53,390 bases of DNA from an uncultured archaeon (lineage in GTDB: Archaea > Thermoproteota > Nitrososphaeria_A > Caldarchaeales > Calditenuaceae): NCBI GenBank assembly GCA_937921685.1, contig CAKZUF010000011.1, positions 1 to 53,390 of the forward strand, given 5' to 3'. The position numbers were made by a program, and so were the translations under genes. The stretch's first letter is position 1. The number at the start of each line of letters is the position of its first letter. This document shows, piece by piece, positions 15,904 through 24,253 of this stretch. The notes under the pieces are model-generated. The model saw only the letters and a program-made list of their open reading frames with translations, did no database searches and was not told where the DNA came from.

Positions 15904-18056
15904 AGTATTATCAGCCCAATCATGAAGAGCGGTATAAAGACTAGAGACAGCGTGTTGAGCAGCTTTATCAGGATGTGGAGGCTGGGCGCGTAGGTGTCTT
16001 TCATAGGGTCTCCCAGCGTGTCGCCAACGATCGCCGCTTTGTGGGCGTCAGTTCCCTTCCTGCCCCCAATCTCGAGGAGCTTCTTCGCATTATCCATAGC
16101 CGCCCCTCCATAGAACCCCATGATAGCCAGTGGTATAGCGGATATCGTCGCACCTAAGACCAGAGCACCAACAGCCTTCCAACCCAGCAACATTCCAAGT
16201 AGGATCGGTGATAGGGTAACGGTCAACGTGGGCGCAATCATCAGCCTCAACGCTGTCGACGTAGATATGTCCACGCATCTCCCATACTCCGGCCTACCGC
16301 TCCCATCCATTATACCCGGTATCGTTGCGAACTGTCTCCTCACCTCCTCCACCATGCGGTATGCACCACTTGCGACCGCATTCATTGCCTGCCCCGAGAA
16401 GAGGAACGGTATCATACCCCCTATGAAGAGTCCTATTATCACGGACGGTGAGTTGAGCTGAAGGCCAGAGCTGAGCTCTTCGACGCTTCTCAATAGTCGC
16501 TCAGCCTCCACCGGCCCTATCGACACGAGCTCGTAGATACCCGCCATGTATCTCGCAACCTCGAGGAGGAAGGCTTGGAAGAGAAGAAGGGCTGCTAGGG
16601 CAGCAGACCCCATCGCATAAGACTTTGTGAGCGCCTTTGTAGTGTTTCCAAGAGCGTCAAGCGGCTCAAGCCTCTCTCTTATGACGGGCTCAGCGTTAGC
16701 CATCTCCGCAATCCCCCCAGCATTATCCACTATCGGCCCCACGCCGTCCATGGTCAAGATGAATCCAGCGGTCGAGAGCATGCCCATAGTGGCCATTGTA
16801 GTTCCATAAATCCCGCCGAGCAGCGGGTCGCCCAGAGCAGAGATTTCAGACCAATAGCTCCCCAGCCAGAATGACAAGCCTATAGCCACTACGACCGTGG
16901 CAACGGGGAGCATCGAAGAGATCATGCCGGTCGATATTCCCGTCATCGCGGTGATTGCTGGACCCGACTGAGAACTCTGAGCAATCACTGAAACATATCT
17001 AGATTTCAGGCCTGTGTAAAACTCGCTGTAGAACATTATCAAGATTCCCGCTACCAGCCCGATAATCATAGTAACATAAAGGGGAAGGCCTTGGGCTCCG
17101 AATATGAACCAGCTGGCAAGATACATCATGATGGCCGCCAATATACCCGTAACTATAAGGCCTTCCCGAAGAGGCCCTATCGCCTCCTTAAAGCTACGCC
17201 TGGAGACAGCCCAGAAGACGCCGGCAAACGTGGCTATGACTCCGAGGGCCCTTATTATGAGTGGAGTGACGACATACAGCTCATTAATACCGTTGAACAA
17301 CACTATAGACACTACAAGGGCTATTATCATCCCTCCAAGATTCTCGGCCGTGACTGACTCGAAGAGATCAGCCCCCCTACCTGCCTCGTCCCCAACATTG
17401 TCGCCAACCAAGTCTGCTATCACTGCAGGATTCCTAGGATCGTCCTCCGGTATGCCCGCCTCCACTTTCCCGACAAGATCCGCTCCAATATCGGCGCTCT
17501 TAGTGTATATACCTCCACCGAGCTGGGCGAAAAGCGCGGCCAGACTGGCGCCAAACCCGAAGCCAGCAAGAAGCCCAGGGTCCCTGAAAACTACGTAGAG
17601 AATAGAGAGGCCTAGGAGGCTCATGGCGATCACTGCGAGGCCCAGTGATGCGCCGCCGAGGGTCGCCACTCTTAGGGCCTGTACACTGCCTTGGGACGCT
17701 GCATAAGTCGTCCTCACATTCGCCCTTGTCGCGGCGTCCATCGCTATAAACGCCGCGATTAGGGAGAAGCAGACGCCCAGTAGAAAGCTGCCGGCCATGG
17801 CGACGCCGTATCCGAGCCCACCTAGTTGCGGGAAGATAGAGAAACTGCCAAGAATCAGGATAGCTAAAGCAGCAGCGATAATGGCGATCGTCTTAAACTG
17901 TCTCTTAAGATACGCACTAGACCCCTCCCGAATTGCTCGCCAAATAGTAACAAAGCTCTCAGTCCCCTTAGGGAGCCTCTCCACATAGACTATCAGGAGC
18001 ACCGAAGCAATAGCACCGAGCAACCCTACAGTAATCGTAAAGGCTAGTGGATCCAT
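15900..18056 (-). CDS. hppA: Membrane-bound proton pyrophosphatase, K+-independent type
   Basis: A 718-residue, about 16-helix pump that couples pyrophosphate hydrolysis to proton export. The catalytic segment D-D-P-R-N-P-A-V-I-A-D-L-V-G-D-N-V-G-D is intact, as is the later K-G-T-D-A-H-K-A-A-I-V-G-D-T-L-G-D-P. The residue that sets potassium dependence is Lys in G-N-T-T-K-A, which marks the K+-independent class (K+-dependent pumps have Ala there). Convergent with htrA, overlapping four bases. A TATA box (about 18084-18092) lies about 32 bases before the start. Confidence 0.97.
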   Translation of the reverse strand: MDPLAFTITVGLLGAIASVLLIVYVERLPKGTESFVTIWRAIREGSSAYLKRQFKTIAIIAAALAILILGSFSIFPQLGGLGYGVAMAGSFLLGVCFSLIAAFIAMDAATRANVRTTYAASQGSVQALRVATLGGASLGLAVIAMSLLGLSILYVVFRDPGLLAGFGFGASLAALFAQLGGGIYTKSADIGADLVGKVEAGIPEDDPRNPAVIADLVGDNVGDEAGRGADLFESVTAENLGGMIIALVVSIVLFNGINELYVVTPLIIRALGVIATFAGVFWAVSRRSFKEAIGPLREGLIVTGILAAIMMYLASWFIFGAQGLPLYVTMIIGLVAGILIMFYSEFYTGLKSRYVSVIAQSSQSGPAITAMTGISTGMISSMLPVATVVVAIGLSFWLGSYWSEISALGDPLLGGIYGTTMATMGMLSTAGFILTMDGVGPIVDNAGGIAEMANAEPVIRERLEPLDALGNTTKALTKSYAMGSAALAALLLFQAFLLEVARYMAGIYELVSIGPVEAERLLRSVEELSSGLQLNSPSVIIGLFIGGMIPFLFSGQAMNAVASGAYRMVEEVRRQFATIPGIMDGSGRPEYGRCVDISTSTALRLMIAPTLTVTLSPILLGMLLGWKAVGALVLGATISAIPLAIMGFYGGAAMDNAKKLLEIGGRKGTDAHKAAIVGDTLGDPMKDTYAPSLHILIKLLNTLSLVFIPLFMIGLIIL

Positions 18057-18169
18057 AGCACATTACCTTAAACGAGAGGGGAAGTATATAGAGGCAATCT
18101 CCGATGCTGGTGTCTGGATAAACGCTTCCCCCCAGCTGAGAGGCAGTCGAGTTAGCCGAAAGAAACTTG

Positions 18170-18229
18170 TGCATAAAACTTCGTGAAGGTTATGCATTAT
18201 AAATGAAAAAGAATAAATTTTAGCATAAC
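18170..18229. promoter_or_regulatory. Triple inverted TGCATAA motif between hppA and the next gene
   Basis: TGCATAA (18170-18176), TTATGCA (18190-18196) and GCATAAC (18223-18229) form two overlapping inverted repeats. The stretch lies in the AT-rich promoter of the plus-strand membrane gene: one TATA-like sequence (CATTATAAATG) directly follows the second copy. The layout suits an operator for a dimeric regulator. Confidence 0.45.
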
Positions 18230-18259
18230 ATGGGATAGGTGAAGGAGGTGTTTTATAAA

Positions 18260-18799
18260 ATGCAGGTAAGTAAATGGGCTTCTCGTTTCATAGGAGCCGC
18301 GATCATTCAAGGAGCGATAGCCACGCTGATTACACTATACATCGTCATTGGGCAGATATTTTTCCTGAGACCTGAGCCCAGCCGGGTCATAGCCTTCGGG
18401 TCGGCTGGCATGTGGTTCACGATGGGCTACGTGACCTATCTCATCGTAGGCGTCATGGGTGTGGCAGTCACAGCTTTGTTCTACCACTACATTGAATCGG
18501 TCTTGAGTAAGCCATATACGGGTATTGCCGACAAGCTAGCATGGGCGCATCTGATTTTGATGAATGTCGGGGTGTTAGGAGCGGCAGGGCTGATGATGCT
18601 GGGAGGATACTTGGGCGGCGCCGCAATGCTCCCGCCAGAGGTAGGTGGGAGAGGATGGAACCCCGGACAAGTCCATACAAACATCTTCTACGGCATACCC
18701 TTAGGCTACCCACTCTGGATAACAATATTCATAGTACTGCTCGCTCTCGGAGTAGTGCTAGGCGGCCTTGGATACATCATCAGATGGAGAAGCAAATAA
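18260..18799 (+). CDS. Conserved archaeal four-helix membrane protein
   Basis: A 179-residue protein with four membrane segments (about 9-31, 46-71, 86-112, 147-172). I recognise the general look of a conserved TACK-archaeal membrane protein (R-F-I-G-A-A-I-I-Q-G-A-I-A start, then S-R-V-I-A-F-G-S-A-G-M-W-F-T) but know no function for it. The frame opens at a GTG at 18239, but a strong Shine-Dalgarno GGAGGTG (18244-18250) sits nine bases before the ATG at 18260, which I take as the start. This leadered start is unusual in the window. The gene has its own repeat-bearing promoter. Confidence 0.75.
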   Translation: MQVSKWASRFIGAAIIQGAIATLITLYIVIGQIFFLRPEPSRVIAFGSAGMWFTMGYVTYLIVGVMGVAVTALFYHYIESVLSKPYTGIADKLAWAHLILMNVGVLGAAGLMMLGGYLGGAAMLPPEVGGRGWNPGQVHTNIFYGIPLGYPLWITIFIVLLALGVVLGGLGYIIRWRSK

Positions 18800-18837
18800 T
18801 CAAGCCTAAAGAAAGACGACAGATCAAAACCACATAA

Positions 18838-18850
18838 CACTTTTTTGTGG
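18838..18850 (+). terminator. T-run terminator after the membrane-protein gene
   Basis: CACTTTTTTGTG lies about 40 bases after the stop at 18799. A run of six T flanked by CAC/GTG fits the T-rich intrinsic termination used by archaeal RNA polymerase. Confidence 0.55.
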
Positions 18851-18943
18851 ATTTCGAATTATTTTGGTAGACCTTTACCCGCCGAAAACACAGCCCTCAC
18901 AAAATCTTTCATTCACACTAATAATGCATATCCAGATCCAGAA

Positions 18944-19046
18944 TGGGCCCGGTGGGATTTGAACCCACGACCTACCGGTCTCTCCCTACCAGTGGCCGAC
19001 TTCCCGGTTATGAGCCGGCCGCTCCACCTGGCTGAGCTACGGGCCC
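18944..19046 (-). tRNA. tRNA with CAU anticodon (Met or Ile2), intron-containing
   Basis: Read on the minus strand, 7-bp acceptor stem halves GGGCCCG and CGGGCCC plus discriminator A frame a full cloverleaf: D stem GCTC/GAGC, anticodon loop CTCATAA, variable AGGTC and T arm GTGGG-TTCAAAT-CCCAC. A 29-base intron sits after position 37 (19008-18980); without it the tRNA is 74 bases and the anticodon stem pairs GCCGG with CCGGT. The CAU anticodon allows elongator Met or the agmatidine-modified Ile2; it is not the initiator, whose acceptor differs. CCA is not encoded. A TATA-like GAAAATATAGC (19065-19075) is about 24 bases upstream. Confidence 0.93.
18980..19008 (-). other. tRNA intron at position 37/38
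   Basis: The intron begins ACCGGG and ends GGAGAG. It sits at the canonical archaeal position one base after the anticodon and should form a bulge-helix-bulge for the splicing endonuclease. Its sequence partly repeats the 3' exon (ACCGG), so the unspliced RNA could fold with a false anticodon stem. Confidence 0.8.
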
Positions 19047-19124
19047 GTCGCAGCACCCCTCTCAGCTATATTTTCTACTGGTAGTAATTTAAGGTATCGC
19101 GTTCTGAGGCGCAGTAAAGCTTTA

Positions 19125-20912
19125 GTGGCGGGCTTGTCTTCTGCAGAAGGAGTTATGAGGCGTGAGGATAGCAAGTCTGAGATAGCCTCTATCTTAAGGG
19201 CAGTCTCATCACCCATCAGGCTTTCAATCATTGAGGCCCTGAATACGTCACAGATGAACTTCTCCGAGTTGATAAAATACGCCGGGTTAAGCGAGCGGGG
19301 TGATGTGGGGAAATTTACATATCATCTCAAGACAATGTTGAGGGCAGGCCTTATCGAATATTCAAGCAAGTCTCGGGTGTATTCGCTAACTCCTCTAGGT
19401 AGGAGAGTGGTCGAGGTGGTGCGTAGTCTTCAACGTAAGTCTATGTCAGGCGAGCTTTTCATGCTTAGTTGGGACTACTCCCTCGAGCCAATCAACAGGA
19501 ACATCATAGCCGAACAACTTGTAGATGCGGTCCAAATCCCCGCCGACTTGGCCCGGAAGGTGGGAATCTTGGTCGAGAAGAGGCTGGTGGAGTTGCAGAC
19601 ACTTATGATCCCGAGATGGCTTGTTGAGGATCTCGTGAGAATTGAGCTCCTCTCCAGCAATGTTGAGTTGGAGAAGATATCAAACATCATGCCATTAGGC
19701 CCCACAATACGGGAGCTGTACGCGGCCTTCTACAGGTCCTTAGAGGAAAAAAACCTAAAGCCGCTAAACAACTACATCTTCGACACAGTCGTGAGGACAC
19801 TGATTGTTGAGAAATTCTTCCAAAAACAGTTAAAACAACACTACTGCTTGGGAGAAATTGACCTGTACCCCCTATCCCGCGGCCCGACACAAATCTTCAG
19901 CATCTCACTCGAATATGACGAGGATGTTGTTCCAAAAATTTTCGAGCTGGTGTACAACGACCTCGTTATTCAACTGGATGCCGACTTAGAATTAAGACCC
20001 TATCCAGTCTATCCTTACTCATTTCCTGAGGACATTTACTTTCTAATCGAGGGCTCTCCCCCATTTATAGCCAAGTACTCTGAAAAATGGCGGAATGATC
20101 TGAAAGTGGACCAGGTCTTAAAAAGATGTGAGTGGGCCGATAAGATCAGTGTGGGATTGCCCGTTAGGGAATCAAGCCCCATCATCTATACTTTCTACCG
20201 CGGTGATAGAACCCTCTTCACACAATACGCTATCAAAACCTCTGTCTCAGGGGGGTTCGGGGTACACTCCTTCGTCGGTCTAAACTTTCTGCGGCTGTTA
20301 GATAGTAGCGGGTTTGACGAGTCTATAATTCTCCAGAGGGTGTCCCCGATCTTTGAAAGGCTTGGGAAATACTTGGAGCGGTGCACCCAATACCTCCTAA
20401 AACTCCATAAAGAAGCTCCTAGGATTCAGCTGTTCTACCTGCTTGCTCCTGTGGGTTTGGTCGAGGCTGTGAGGCCGTTATTGGCCGGGTCAACCAGTTT
20501 GGATGAGGGATACGATATGTTGACAGCCGTTATTGGTTGCTTGGCAAGAGCTGTCAACAGTGTTTCATACCTCCGGGGAAGAGTCATGATAGCCTCGAGC
20601 TGGCCGCAGCAGTTATCAGCTAGGCTCTACTCAATCGATAAGGCTCTTGCGACTAATGGATTCTCGACCCCCACAGAGATGAGGGAGCCGTTAACCCGCT
20701 ACCGCAACGACCTCTCAGAGCTATTTCTAGCACTAAGTCTAGACAGTTTGCAGGATCTTGGCCAGCTGTTGGGTGGCATGGTGTTAGAGGATGCGGCTGT
20801 AGAAAGGCTGTTGGAGCTTCATGGAAGGGAGCCTGTAGCGGATCTACTGCAGTCCCTTCCTATACTTCTTAGAAATCAGCCTGAGAAAGGCTTCAGGTCT
20901 TCTGTGTCCTAA
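19125..20912 (+). CDS. ArsR-type HTH fused to ATP-cone and degenerate NrdD-like domain
   Basis: A 595-residue protein of unusual make-up. Residues ~15-100 are an ArsR-like winged helix (S-P-I-R-L-S-I-I-E-A-L-N ... F-T-Y-H-L-K-T-M-L). Residues ~108-175 look like an ATP-cone (E-P-I-N-R-N-I-I-A-E-Q-L ... I-P-R-W-L-V-E-D-L-V). The rest resembles anaerobic ribonucleotide reductase: L-G-E-I-D-L-Y-P-L where NrdD has G-x-I-H-I-H-D-L, and G-L-N-F-L-R-L-L near 420. The glycyl-radical R-V-C-G-Y end and active-site cysteines are not seen, so it should be inactive as a reductase. Probably a nucleotide-sensing regulator. Start GTG at 19125, or ATG at 19155. Confidence 0.65.
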   Translation: MAGLSSAEGVMRREDSKSEIASILRAVSSPIRLSIIEALNTSQMNFSELIKYAGLSERGDVGKFTYHLKTMLRAGLIEYSSKSRVYSLTPLGRRVVEVVRSLQRKSMSGELFMLSWDYSLEPINRNIIAEQLVDAVQIPADLARKVGILVEKRLVELQTLMIPRWLVEDLVRIELLSSNVELEKISNIMPLGPTIRELYAAFYRSLEEKNLKPLNNYIFDTVVRTLIVEKFFQKQLKQHYCLGEIDLYPLSRGPTQIFSISLEYDEDVVPKIFELVYNDLVIQLDADLELRPYPVYPYSFPEDIYFLIEGSPPFIAKYSEKWRNDLKVDQVLKRCEWADKISVGLPVRESSPIIYTFYRGDRTLFTQYAIKTSVSGGFGVHSFVGLNFLRLLDSSGFDESIILQRVSPIFERLGKYLERCTQYLLKLHKEAPRIQLFYLLAPVGLVEAVRPLLAGSTSLDEGYDMLTAVIGCLARAVNSVSYLRGRVMIASSWPQQLSARLYSIDKALATNGFSTPTEMREPLTRYRNDLSELFLALSLDSLQDLGQLLGGMVLEDAAVERLLELHGREPVADLLQSLPILLRNQPEKGFRSSVS

Positions 20913-21267
20913 GACTCATTATTGCGCGGGCTAAGTCTCCTCCCGACTCTATGAGGGCTCTCCTCGCCTCTTCCAGCTCAACACCCGCCTGGGCTGCGAC
21001 TAGGGCTACATCCTCTGGGCTCGGCTCATATGTGGGCTTCTCCCCCTTTTCTTTTGGAGGCTCAAACTCCTCGCCACCTACAATCTGGTATATTCTACCG
21101 GCATGAGAGTTGATGGCTACGACGGCAGGTCCACTAATCTTGATTGTTCTGTCTTGAAGCTCTATCGTGACTTCTTTTGCAGTGCCTAGCTCCTCCATTG
21201 AGACTCCTAGGCTGCTAAGCATTCTCTCCTGCATCCTTCTTAACTCTCGTGGACTGGGCCTTCTCAC
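20893..21267 (-). CDS. nac: Nascent polypeptide-associated complex protein
   Basis: A 124-residue archaeal NAC, a homodimeric chaperone at the ribosome exit tunnel. The NAC domain occupies about 26-70 (G-T-A-K-E-V-T-I-E-L and I-S-G-P-A-V-V-A-I-N). The C-terminal UBA domain spans about 82-122 (E-D-V-A-L-V-A-A-Q-A-G-V, then A-R-R-A-L-I-E-S-G-G-D-L-A-R-A-I). The N-terminal basic helix M-R-R-P-S-P-R-E-L-R-R-M binds the ribosome in relatives. It overlaps the end of the preceding gene by 20 bases, tail to tail. Confidence 0.95.
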   Translation of the reverse strand: MRRPSPRELRRMQERMLSSLGVSMEELGTAKEVTIELQDRTIKISGPAVVAINSHAGRIYQIVGGEEFEPPKEKGEKPTYEPSPEDVALVAAQAGVELEEARRALIESGGDLARAIMSLRTQKT

Positions 21268-21366
21268 TTCTGCTGCGACATACAGTTTGTCGTCGGGATG
21301 ATTTATGGTTTTTAGCCATGAGGGAGGAAATCCTTATCAAGCTTAGAGTTATAATAATATGTTGAG

Positions 21367-22632
21367 TTGACTCAAGTCTCTGATCTTTATGCCTTCATCC
21401 CTGTAGGGGGGGTAGCTAAAAGGCTTCAGCCCCTCACCTTAGAGGTCTCTAAAGCACTGGTCAGGTTTTTAGGTAGACCCCTTATCGAATACACTATCAT
21501 CCATCTTGCGAGGCAGGGGATCAGGAACTTCATCTTCGGCGTGAAGGGGTATATAAATTATCGCTCCCTCTTCGACTATTTCCAAGAGGGGCATGGAATA
21601 TCCCTAAAATACGGTATCGCGCCGAGAATTTCTATAAAGTATCAGCCAAATATAGATGATGTCGGAAACGCTGATAGCTTCCTGATTAACTTGGACTACT
21701 ACGACATAAACACTCCCGTCCTTGTCGCGCAAGGTGATAATGTCTTTAACCTGGATTTGAAGGCTTTTCTGGCCTTTCACGAGGAGAACTCAGCATTCGT
21801 CACGGTTGGTGTGAAGCGTGTATCAGACCCGTCTGCGTACGGGGTGGTTGAGGTAGATGGTAAGGGCAGAGTTAATGGATTCGTGGAGAAGCCCCCGCGT
21901 GGCGAGGAGCCATCAAACCTTGCCAGCACGGGAATCTATCTCTTCTCACCAGACGTTAGGTCTATCTGTCTGGACCCTGAGGTCAGGGCGAGGAAAGCTA
22001 CTCTACGGCGCCTCGACTTCGGATTAGACCTCATCCCCTACCTCATCAAAAAAGGATACCGAGTATATGCCTACGAGATAAAGGGTGAGTGGTATGATGT
22101 TGGTACACCAGAGCTCTATCTCGAGTCTATGCTGAGGATTATGGATAGCGGTTTGATGAACATCTTTTTCGGCGAGCCTACATACGTGTCAGGAGGCTCT
22201 AAGCTTTGGATACTAGGCCAGAGCATGGCATCGATGCGTAGGAGAGATGAGATTCTGAGGAAGGTCAAGGAGGGGAGAATCAAGATTAATGGAAATGTCC
22301 TTATTGGGAGGCATTGCCAGATTGGTGACGACGTAATCATTGGGGACGCATACATTGACAACTATTGCTTCATCGGCGACGGTGTAACGATCGAGAGGTC
22401 AGCACTACATGACCGGGTTTATGTAGGGGAGGGAGCCTACATACAGGATTCGATCATCGCGCGCCATGTAAAGGTATTGTCTTCGAGAATTGAGCCCACG
22501 GTAATTCTAGGTGTTAGTGTTGTTGGAGATGACTCGGTGATCGAGAAGGGGTCTGTGCTAACTAATGCCAAGATAGAACCACACTCTCAAGTCTCACGGG
22601 AGGCAGTCATCGCGAAGAGAGAGACTGCATAG
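21367..22632 (+). CDS. Sugar-1-phosphate nucleotidyltransferase with beta-helix domain
   Basis: A 421-residue protein that would make an NDP-sugar from NTP and a sugar phosphate. The N-terminal Rossmann domain has P-V-G-G-V-A-K-R-L-Q-P-L-T, a variant of the G-G-x-G-T-R-L loop in which the Thr-Arg pair is Lys-Arg, and V-E-K-P near 173. Residues ~305-410 are left-handed beta-helix hexapeptides. The overall layout is that of archaeal GDP-mannose or glucose-1-phosphate pyrophosphorylases; the sugar and base are not readable. The start is TTG at 21367, close to an AT-rich TTATAATAATA. Confidence 0.87.
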   Translation: MTQVSDLYAFIPVGGVAKRLQPLTLEVSKALVRFLGRPLIEYTIIHLARQGIRNFIFGVKGYINYRSLFDYFQEGHGISLKYGIAPRISIKYQPNIDDVGNADSFLINLDYYDINTPVLVAQGDNVFNLDLKAFLAFHEENSAFVTVGVKRVSDPSAYGVVEVDGKGRVNGFVEKPPRGEEPSNLASTGIYLFSPDVRSICLDPEVRARKATLRRLDFGLDLIPYLIKKGYRVYAYEIKGEWYDVGTPELYLESMLRIMDSGLMNIFFGEPTYVSGGSKLWILGQSMASMRRRDEILRKVKEGRIKINGNVLIGRHCQIGDDVIIGDAYIDNYCFIGDGVTIERSALHDRVYVGEGAYIQDSIIARHVKVLSSRIEPTVILGVSVVGDDSVIEKGSVLTNAKIEPHSQVSREAVIAKRETA

Positions 22633-22676
22633 AGACTACCCCGACTCCTGCTATAAGATGCAATTATAATGGTGTT

Positions 22677-22928
22677 TTAGCTGGCTCGCTGCTTTTTCGG
22701 CTCCTCTACATAGATCGCGGTGATTATGTGGGCGTTGCCTCCGCAGTTGGGGCACTTCTCCTCGACATTTTTGAATATATAGTCGCCCTCTCTGTGCGGC
22801 CTTGTGTGTATCGAGCCGCAACTCAAGCATTTCAGCTGGGTGATAGGGTTGAAGGGCCCAGCTCTAGCCCTGGTGATGGAGCCCTCCTGCCCAACCCCGC
22901 TTGTGTTAAATCTCATGCAACCCCTCAC
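22677..22928 (-). CDS. Small zinc-ribbon protein
   Basis: An 83-residue protein with one zinc ribbon: C-L-S-C-G near residue 34 and C-P-N-C-G-G near 60. It follows the DUF1512 gene directly (GTG at 22928 against that gene's stop at 22929). The ATG at 22916 (residue 5) has a GGTGAGG six bases upstream and may be the true start. No family is recognised; such ribbons often serve as small subunits or RNA-binding proteins. Likely co-transcribed with the DUF1512 gene. Confidence 0.7.
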   Translation of the reverse strand: MRGCMRFNTSGVGQEGSITRARAGPFNPITQLKCLSCGSIHTRPHREGDYIFKNVEEKCPNCGGNAHIITAIYVEEPKKQRAS

Positions 22929-24071
22929 CTAGATTCCCACACCGATAGTGTTCCCTATACCGGCTACAATGGCCGTCCCGTTAGAGGGGACTTTATCCCT
23001 TATCAGCTCCTTCACCCTATTCACGACAGAGTCTGCGGATTTTACAATACTCTCCCTCATAGGCGTTATTGCCTCCAGTATCGACTGGTATATCACGATG
23101 GCGTAGAGGGGGACGTTCTTCTCTTTCGCAATGGTCTCGATCTTGAACTTGTCGATTCCTGGACCGCCTATAGCTACGCCCACCCCCTCGGCTATCTTCC
23201 CAGTCTCCTCACCCTCCAGCTTCAATGCCGCATCAATTGTTATTATCAAGTCTGGCTTGGTGTCCATCTCGTATACCAGCTTCTTTACAGCCTCACCCGG
23301 TCTCCCGACCGTCCCACCTGGCCCGATAGGCCTCACCACATACACCTTCCTTCCCTCAAACTCGACCACCTCAAGCCAGGTATCCTTAGCTATCTCCATG
23401 TCAGATATCTTCCTATTACTCTCCCTCACAAACTTCGCAGCCGATAGCACACCTATCCCATCTCCTATCGGCAGACCTTTGAGGAAGGCGAATGATGCCT
23501 GCCTATACGACTCAGCCAGCTCCATTATCATGGGTAGCTGTATCTGTATTTGCACAGCCAAGAAATAATTAGCCATCCTCTTACCTAATAGATAATAGTG
23601 ACGGACAACCCTGTAGATAATGTTGAGCGCCCTAGCTACCTCTACTAGATTTGAGAGGCTCTTGACACGGTGAATATCGGCTTTCGGCGCCATCCTCGAA
23701 ACACTCTCCTCGAAACGTGAATCACCAATCTCGAGGATGTGCTCCAGCTTATACACTATGCCTGAAGGGTCCATCGACTCTGGTGGGATATAGAAGAACT
23801 CTAACAGGTTTTCCAGCTCCTTTTCTATCGCGGCTGAGTCCTTATTGTCATCAATGTAGAGCTTGAGTGTGCTGACTGTCCTCTCTTTCACCTCGTCTCT
23901 GATCTGTTTAAGGATTGCCAGCCTCTTCTCAATGTATCTCAAGATGAATGCCAGCTGTGTCTTTTGCCCGAAGTAGGGGTAGATGAAGAAGAACGTTAGA
24001 AGGAATAGGAACCATAGTAGTTGGAATAGGACCGAAACGTTGTCTCCCGAGGCGGGTGTGAGTGTTACCAC
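22929..24071 (-). CDS. DUF1512 family archaeal protein
   Basis: A 380-residue archaeal protein of the DUF1512 family. One membrane anchor lies at about 12-37 (L-L-W-F-L-F-L-L-T-F-F-F-I-Y-P). The F-G-Q-K-T-Q region then leads into a helical middle and a mixed alpha/beta C-terminal half with G-P-G-G-T-V-G-R-P-G-E-A and G-V-A-I-G-G-P-G-I-D-K-F-K-I-E. It is conserved across archaea without known function. The glycine loops suggest ligand or nucleotide binding, but that is only inference. Confidence 0.8.
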   Translation of the reverse strand: MVTLTPASGDNVSVLFQLLWFLFLLTFFFIYPYFGQKTQLAFILRYIEKRLAILKQIRDEVKERTVSTLKLYIDDNKDSAAIEKELENLLEFFYIPPESMDPSGIVYKLEHILEIGDSRFEESVSRMAPKADIHRVKSLSNLVEVARALNIIYRVVRHYYLLGKRMANYFLAVQIQIQLPMIMELAESYRQASFAFLKGLPIGDGIGVLSAAKFVRESNRKISDMEIAKDTWLEVVEFEGRKVYVVRPIGPGGTVGRPGEAVKKLVYEMDTKPDLIITIDAALKLEGEETGKIAEGVGVAIGGPGIDKFKIETIAKEKNVPLYAIVIYQSILEAITPMRESIVKSADSVVNRVKELIRDKVPSNGTAIVAGIGNTIGVGI

Positions 24072-24253
24072 AGCTCCTCCTTTAAATCATCTCACGATGC
24101 TCATAAATATATCTTTGACGAATTTTTGCAGGTTATTGACCGGGAAGTCTTTGGGGACAGCTCCACGGCTGGAATAGGGGGCGCCAACCGACCTCTCGTG
24201 GAGGAAAGTTTAAGGGTCAGTGATAAAGGATAGGTTAAGGTTTAGGGTATAGT

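Noticed and set aside
15975..17988. Several plus-strand reading frames inside the pyrophosphatase gene
   Set aside because: They are shadows of a strongly conserved minus-strand gene and have no start signals or recognisable motifs.
18845..19084. Plus-strand reading frame across the tRNA
   Set aside because: It is simply the complement of the tRNA and its flanks, with no protein-like features.
22728..23447. 239-codon plus-strand frame
   Set aside because: It lies opposite the zinc-ribbon and DUF1512 genes, is rich in His, Tyr and Leu in an unnatural way, and resembles no family.
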